Shown: positions 59,161 through 64,000 of the stretch, piece by piece
Numbering within the stretch: the stretch's first letter is position 1
Layout of the letters: every line of letters begins with the position of its first letter
Assembly (NCBI GenBank): GCA_038025085.1
Contig: CM076142.1
Span: forward strand, 7,662,501 to 7,726,500
From: Tetragonia tetragonoides
Lineage: Eukaryota > Streptophyta > Magnoliopsida > Caryophyllales > Aizoaceae
Direction: 5' to 3'
Length of the DNA stretch: 64,000 nt
The notes under the pieces: generated by a model
The model's database searches: none
Seen by the model: the letters and a program-made list of their open reading frames with translations, nothing else
What the model was told of the DNA's origin: nothing
Made by a program: the position numbers and the translations under genes

Positions 59161-60935
59161 CTAAGAAGTGCTACTGATTGTTTCTTTATCAGACTAGCTA
59201 CATATTTATGGTATGAGGAATTAGGGGTTTTGGAGATAGTATTGGTTGTTTTCAGTTTTGCCATAAGGTCTCAGAACTTATGTGTAAAACTAGCATAGCT
59301 TAGCCTGTTAGAATTAATTAATGTGTTTTATACTTGTACAGATGTGTCCCGTGTGTGCTGTTTAGCTTTGCTAATGCGGAGTCCTCTGAAAAGACAAGTA
59401 AGAAGTGAGTTGTTCTCTAGGCGTTAGAAGCTGGGCAGATTTTATTTCAGTGTAAATTGAGTGCTGTGTTGCATGATTGATCTTACATGTTAGAACCAAA
59501 GTTAGTACTTAAAAGATGTTCAATTGGGCTAAAATGATGGCTCAAGAACAATGTTTTTACATCAGTTAATATGCTCAACACCTGGTTGTAAGTGGTACTT
59601 AAGATCTAGGTATCTTACAAGTCTCTTATGTATGCTAGCTGAATTTGAAATGATTTTATTAGTTATAATTTGAGTGAATATGGAGATAGTTAATTAACTA
59701 TAAGAATGAGAAATTCAGTTATCAGAAGTTGTAAAAGGTGGGTAGTAAAGAGTTACTACCTAAGTTACAGCTAAAGAAATGAGATTGTTACTGTGTTTTT
59801 GAGATGAAATATATAAAAGACGGTACCAGTATGACAATACAAGTGAGATAAAAGAAGTAGAATGATTGTTGTTATGATATGCTACTAGCCCATAAGCATT
59901 ATATGTGCTTATTTGAGAAGTTATGAGCTAAGCTACTCAAGTTACTAATAACGTAAAGTGAAAGATGGCTTTGAGCAGTATGAAACTTATGGGTACTCCG
60001 AATGTGTTATATGAGTTTACGGGAGACGTCTTTGAGTTTTGAACTGTGGCCCCAAGATGTTGCAAAGATCAGCAGTTCCAGTCCCTATATGGAAAGAGCC
60101 GCAAGGCTAGTTACAGACTCCTATATGGGAAGAGCCGCAAGGTTAGTTACAGACCCCTATATCGGAAGAGCCCCCAAGATGTGGCTAGTTACAGATAACA
60201 CATTTGGCCCCTAAGATGTAGCGGCCCGAGGAACTTAGCTTCCATTTGCCCAATTCAGTAATGCAAGACTAATAATAAAAGCTATTAAGATAACCTGAGT
60301 TATATGGGTTATCAGAAGTGAAGAATGATAGTTACTTATGTTTAGAGTATGACCGAAAGAGTTATTTTTTAATGTCAATGCTATAGTATATATAGAAGTA
60401 GACAAACTAGCCTTAAGATTAAATCATATCTCTTGATTGAACAAACTGAAGCATGTTTATACATTTAAACTTGATTTGAATATAGAATGATCTTTACGTA
60501 CTAGATGTGAGTTACCAGCATTGCTGACGTTGCAAATTCTCATTTTTTTGCAGAACGAAGTTTATTTATATACAAATAGTGTGAGGAACAATTTCAGATA
60601 GACGTGTGCAAGGACATAGTGGTTGTTGTTTTCAAGAGTTGATTCAATTGTAACAAATAGACCACCTGACTAATATTGAGATCATTGGTATTATTAATTT
60701 TCAATTGAAGAGTCTTACACTCATTCGTATGAGTGAGTGTGGCGGTAGCGCCCGGATATTATTAGAGTCTTCCGTTGGGATATTTTTGGATATTGTTTTA
60801 TTTTTGTTAAGTAGGTTTATATAAGCCTTTTTAGACTGGTTTGTTCAGCTTTCAAAGGAAATTCCGCCGGATTTTTGGCTCGGATTTTAATAATTTTTAT
60901 TTATTTATTTTAGTAGAAAATTTGGGGTGTTACAA
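59161..60935 (-). mobile_element. Ty3/gypsy-type LTR piece (solo or truncated)
   Basis: On the minus strand the segment starts TGTAACACCCCAAATTTTC, the classic start of many plant Ty3/gypsy LTRs, followed by a TATATAAACC box about 115 bp in. No polyprotein coding sequence was found. The other end stops abruptly against satellite monomer 59134. The satellite on the two sides is out of phase and no matching 5-bp duplication is visible, so this is not a simple intact insertion. It contains a 35-36 bp tandem repeat. Confidence 0.55.
60078..60200 (+). repeat. 35-36 bp tandem repeat, three copies
   Basis: CCTATATGGGAAGAGCCGCA followed by AGGTTAGTTACAGAC is repeated three times (the third copy diverged) starting at about 60083, inside the LTR-like segment. 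Confidence 0.8.
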
Positions 60936-62095
60936 TCATGATAGACCCCCCAAATAAGTTTGGGAAAAATCGACAATCAGGCCCCGGGAAGCCGAAAATC
61001 AAAGGCATCCACGTTTTTTGGCCTTTCAAGTGCCCCCGGAACGAATGTGGATATTTTCGCACCACGTCTCAAGGGACACTCCTAACTCCCTAAGGAGCAT
61101 GGGAGGCTCCTGGGGTCTGTTATCGAGTCCTAATAGGCTTGTAATGGCGTTTTTTCGAAACACCAATGTAAGGCCCGAACCGAACGCATGGGTGATTCTA
61201 AAGTTTGGGGATTCTGATAACCCTCCCGGAGCAGGGAGGGTCTTCTAAGGTCATGATAGACCTTTCGGAGAAGTTTGGCGAAAATGACACTCGGGCCTCG
61301 GAAAGCCGGAAACGTAGGGCTATAATCCACGATTTTTTACTACCGGGCGCCCCGGAACGAAAGTGGATATTTTCGCACCACATGATAAGGGACACCCCTA
61401 GGGGACATGGGAGGTCCCGTGGTCGCTTATCCGGTCCTTTATAGGCTTGGAAGGGCGTTTTATGGGACACTGGTTTAAGAGTCTGAACACGGAGGGATGG
61501 GTGATATTGAAGTTCAGTGATCCGAATGACCCTCCAAGGCACCAAGGGTCCTCTAAGGTCATGATAGGCCCTTCGGAGAAGTTTGGGCAAAAACGACAAT
61601 TGGGCTCTGGATAGCTGAAAATCAAATGCTATAATCCACCTTTTTTGTTGGCTTCCTAGAGGTGTCGGAATGTAGGTGAATATTTTCGCCTCACATCGTA
61701 AGGGGCACACCTAGGGTACATGGGAGGCCGAGGGTACACCTAGTCTGTTAGTATTTTCGCTTATCTAGTGTCTAATAGGCTTGGAAGGGCGTTTTACATG
61801 ATACTGGTGTAAGACTCTGAACACTGTTGGCATGGGTGATATCAAAGTTCACTGATCCAAATGACCCTCCCGGGGCACCGAGGGTCCTCTAGGGTCATGA
61901 TAGACCCCCAGAGATATTTTGGCAAAAACGACAATATGGCCATGGGATCGAAGGTTATCCACGTTTATTCGGGCTTCCGACAGGCTTCGAAACGAAGGTT
62001 TATTTTTTCGCACCACATGACACGGACACCCCTAGAGAACATAAGAGGCCTCCGGAGTGTATTATCAAGTCCTTAATAGGTTTGAAAGGGCGTCA
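60936..62095. repeat. Dimeric satellite, second block
   Basis: Continues the same satellite after the LTR piece, starting in mid-monomer at TCATGATAGACCCCC. Further copies of the GGATATTTTCGCACCACA phrase lie at about 61048 (B), 61362 (A), 61670 (A) and 62003 (B). Two A types are adjacent here, so alternation is broken once. The block ends at about 62095. Confidence 0.85.
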
Positions 62096-62278
62096 AAAAA
62101 TGTTGAATAGGATGGAGATAAGGGAAAATAAGAAGAGAATCTAATGTTTGGTACTAAAACCTTGGCTGAACACCTCCTAAGTAATATTGTTGCTTTAGCT
62201 AAAATTCATCACAAGCCCATAAATCTAGACATCGTGTTTCCAGGATGCCAAAAGAAATCCCCACTAACACGGCGGTAT

Positions 62279-62555
62279 GTCTTGTGTCGACTTAGTTCAT
62301 CATGGACCAAGTAATTTTGAGGGTGGTTTCAGGTGAAGTAGGGGAGTGGCTCCATGTAAAGTAGGGGGTGGCTCCAGGTGAAGTAAGGGGTGTCTCTAGG
62401 AAATTAGGGGGTAACTTCAGGTGAAATAGAGGTGGTGCCAAATATAAATTTGAGGGGTGGCTCTAGGTGAAGTAGGAGTGGTTCCACTTTTAGAAAGGGG
62501 TAACTCAAGGTGAAATAGGGGATGACTCCAAGTATCGGTCCACCAAAACCTTGAC
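62279..62555. mobile_element. MITE-like remnant containing a minisatellite
   Basis: 62279-62311 (GTCTTGTGTCGACTTAGTTC...GGACCAAG) matches the left arm of the MITE at 40264-40388. GGTCCACCAAAACCTTG at about 62537-62553 could be the decayed right arm. Between them lies a minisatellite. The right limit is uncertain. Confidence 0.5.
62321..62530 (+). repeat. 22-24 bp minisatellite
   Basis: About eight to nine degenerate copies of a unit like GGGGTGGCTCCAGGTGAAGTA, for example at 62321, 62343, 62366 and 62453. Confidence 0.75.
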
Positions 62556-63815
62556 GCGCTACAGAAATTGGGCTAAGGCAAGATGAATTGGTGTTGTGTC
62601 CTTGGACTTGAACCAGGTTCCTTAGTGATATTCCAGTGAACCATCAAGTATAATGCTTGATGGCCCTGCACATGAGTATTTCATCGGACTTGGAACACTT
62701 CTACTCCTTGGAGTAAGTTCTCTAAGTTTTTGGGTAAATTTTTATATACTCGGTTATACGAGTATATAGTAACATATATTTCCCCAACACAAATCTTCCC
62801 CAAGCCCAATATTTTTATTAGTGCCGAGCTAATTATTTTTTAGTTGGAGGTATATGATGAATTTTGCAATTGAGTACACAATTAAAGCGCGGAAGTTTTT
62901 ACACAACAAAGCTATTTTTCATGAATGCTCATTAGTCATTACCACTAATCCATCAAAATTGCTTAGCATCTAGTTGCAAATCTTGCAGCAAAGAATCTTT
63001 GAGAACTTCTGAAATCTGATTAATAAATCCGTGTCCGACGCATTAATGTGCAACACACACAAAAGGTTCTTATAAATTTCGTGATGCTTAACTACAAATG
63101 GAGATTTGGATAAACTTCATAAATAATCCACATAATATGGTACTAATCTCTTGTCTGAAACTTAATACACAACAACAGAAGAAAACTCCTTAAAGGTCAT
63201 AAAGATAATATCTCAGTTATATTGAGAGTGTGTTTTTTTCCACTAAACCAAACTAAAGGAGTAACATATTTCTCCATTAGTAAAGACCTGATACTTTTGT
63301 CTCCATTAGTATTATCATTTTCAACATATTTGAAGAGCAAATTATATATTGAAAGACTCACGCACTCACAATAATTCTGTAATAATGCAGTTCATCTGCT
63401 TCAAAATTCAGAAGACTTTTAAACTGACAAACGACATAGAAAGAGGCCAGTCAACCAAAAAGATAATCAATGACGGAGAAACACTGATGATCTGGAACAA
63501 GAATTTAATTTGCAGTCTCTCTCCTGCCAGTACTATAGGACATACATGATGATTTGCTAGTCGAGAACATATAAGACATGATCTGCAAATCATTGAGCTT
63601 AACAAAATAGTGCTAGGAGTAGAAAAAAAAAAACTGCTGTTGCTCTTGTCTCTCTCATCTCTCTTTTTAACACAGTACTGGTTACGACTTGCACCAAATT
63701 GGACAGTGAATTAAGAGACTGCCATTTGGTGAGTACAAGTGGGATGAAATCTAAGCTACAAAAGAAGATCTAACTTAACATAAACATGCAAGTTTTTTGT
63801 TAGCAGCCTAGTCAA
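62556..63815. other. Intergenic / 3' flank of the gene at the right edge
   Basis: AT-rich with no supported gene. The last few hundred bases should include the 3' UTR of the minus-strand gene ending at 63816. Short frames at 63349-63605 overlap on both strands and match nothing known. Confidence 0.5.
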
Positions 63816-64000
63816 TTAAGGAAGATGGAAACCTTGGGAATGATCTGCACTAGCATGTGAAGTCTTGCTACCAGTAGAGCCTGTGCTACGAGCGTGAGGC
63901 GATAAGAGTTCATCGGTTGAATTAGTCCCAGCCATTCCATTAGATGTCCCGGACATAGATGACATGCCTAGGCACAATGCTTCTGCTAGCGGTCCACCTG
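63816..64000 (-). CDS. GRF: C-terminal exon of a GRF-like transcription factor (partial)
   Basis: Minus strand, open from the window edge to TAA at 63818-63816: 61 codons. The edge begins with GGPLAEAL, a motif found near the C-terminus of plant growth-regulating factors (GRF), followed by a serine/threonine/glycine-rich tail ending SQGFHLP. The QLQ and WRC domains that would prove the family lie outside the window. Known role of the family: nuclear growth regulators that act with GIF co-activators and are often miR396 targets. Assignment rests on one short motif. Confidence 0.5.
   Translation of the reverse strand, partial: GGPLAEALCLGMSSMSGTSNGMAGTNSTDELLSPHARSTGSTGSKTSHASADHSQGFHLP

Noticed and set aside
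56243..62095. CRISPR-like or rDNA spacer array
   Set aside because: Monomers are about 305 bp without spacers, in a plant context, and no rRNA sequence is adjacent.

Overview
The window looks like nuclear DNA of a dicot plant. Evidence: GT-AG split genes whose predicted proteins belong to plant families (LOB-domain factor, F-box/kelch protein, single-pass membrane kelch protein, GRF-like C-terminus), plus plant-type Ty1/copia, Ty3/gypsy, L1-type LINE, SINE and MITE insertions. I cannot name the species. No bacterial, organellar, rRNA or CRISPR features were seen. All similarity statements come from reading translations and remembering families; no search was run.

Region 1 (1-18.3 kb) is gene-bearing. 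A two-exon LOB-domain (LBD) gene on the minus strand is cut inside exon 1 by a 5.2-kb Ty1/copia element with a perfect 5-bp target duplication; apart from the insertion its reading frame is open. Next come a tRNA-type SINE with a 15-bp target duplication, a two-exon F-box/kelch gene (+), and, convergent with it, a seven-exon gene (-) for a membrane-anchored kelch protein with a second tRNA-derived SINE in an intron.

Region 2 (18.3-22.1 kb) holds a foldback element containing a row of short hairpins, a near-pure poly(A) retro-insertion, and a chimeric-looking locus: a tandemly duplicated leader with splice signals, followed by a frameshifted last-exon fragment of the HEATR1/UTP10 rRNA-processing gene.

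Region 3 (about 22.9-53.1 kb) is the most unusual part: a roughly 24-kb, head-to-tail, multi-level tandem array of a G/T-rich, C-poor sequence that I do not recognise. Related sub-blocks of about 0.35-0.75 kb build units of about 2.3-2.9 kb, and A-B-C groups of units recur about 9.6-9.9 kb apart. Inside it sit a PIF/Harbinger-type MITE, a small Mutator-like element, a third MITE and a 6.1-kb L1-type LINE with target duplication and poly(A). Sister copies within the array preserve the empty sites.

Region 4 (53.7-62.6 kb) begins with a second Mutator-like MITE, then a GC-richer satellite of about 305-bp monomers that alternate strictly between two types (A-B dimers of about 615 bp). The satellite is split by a Ty3/gypsy-type LTR piece. 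A MITE-like remnant carrying a 22-24 bp minisatellite closes this region.

Region 5 (62.6-64 kb) is the 3' flank and last-exon fragment of a minus-strand gene resembling a growth-regulating factor (GRF). The genes do not form a pathway. The window shows ordinary single genes beside a large repeat domain that has grown by tandem and segmental duplication and been hit repeatedly by transposons.
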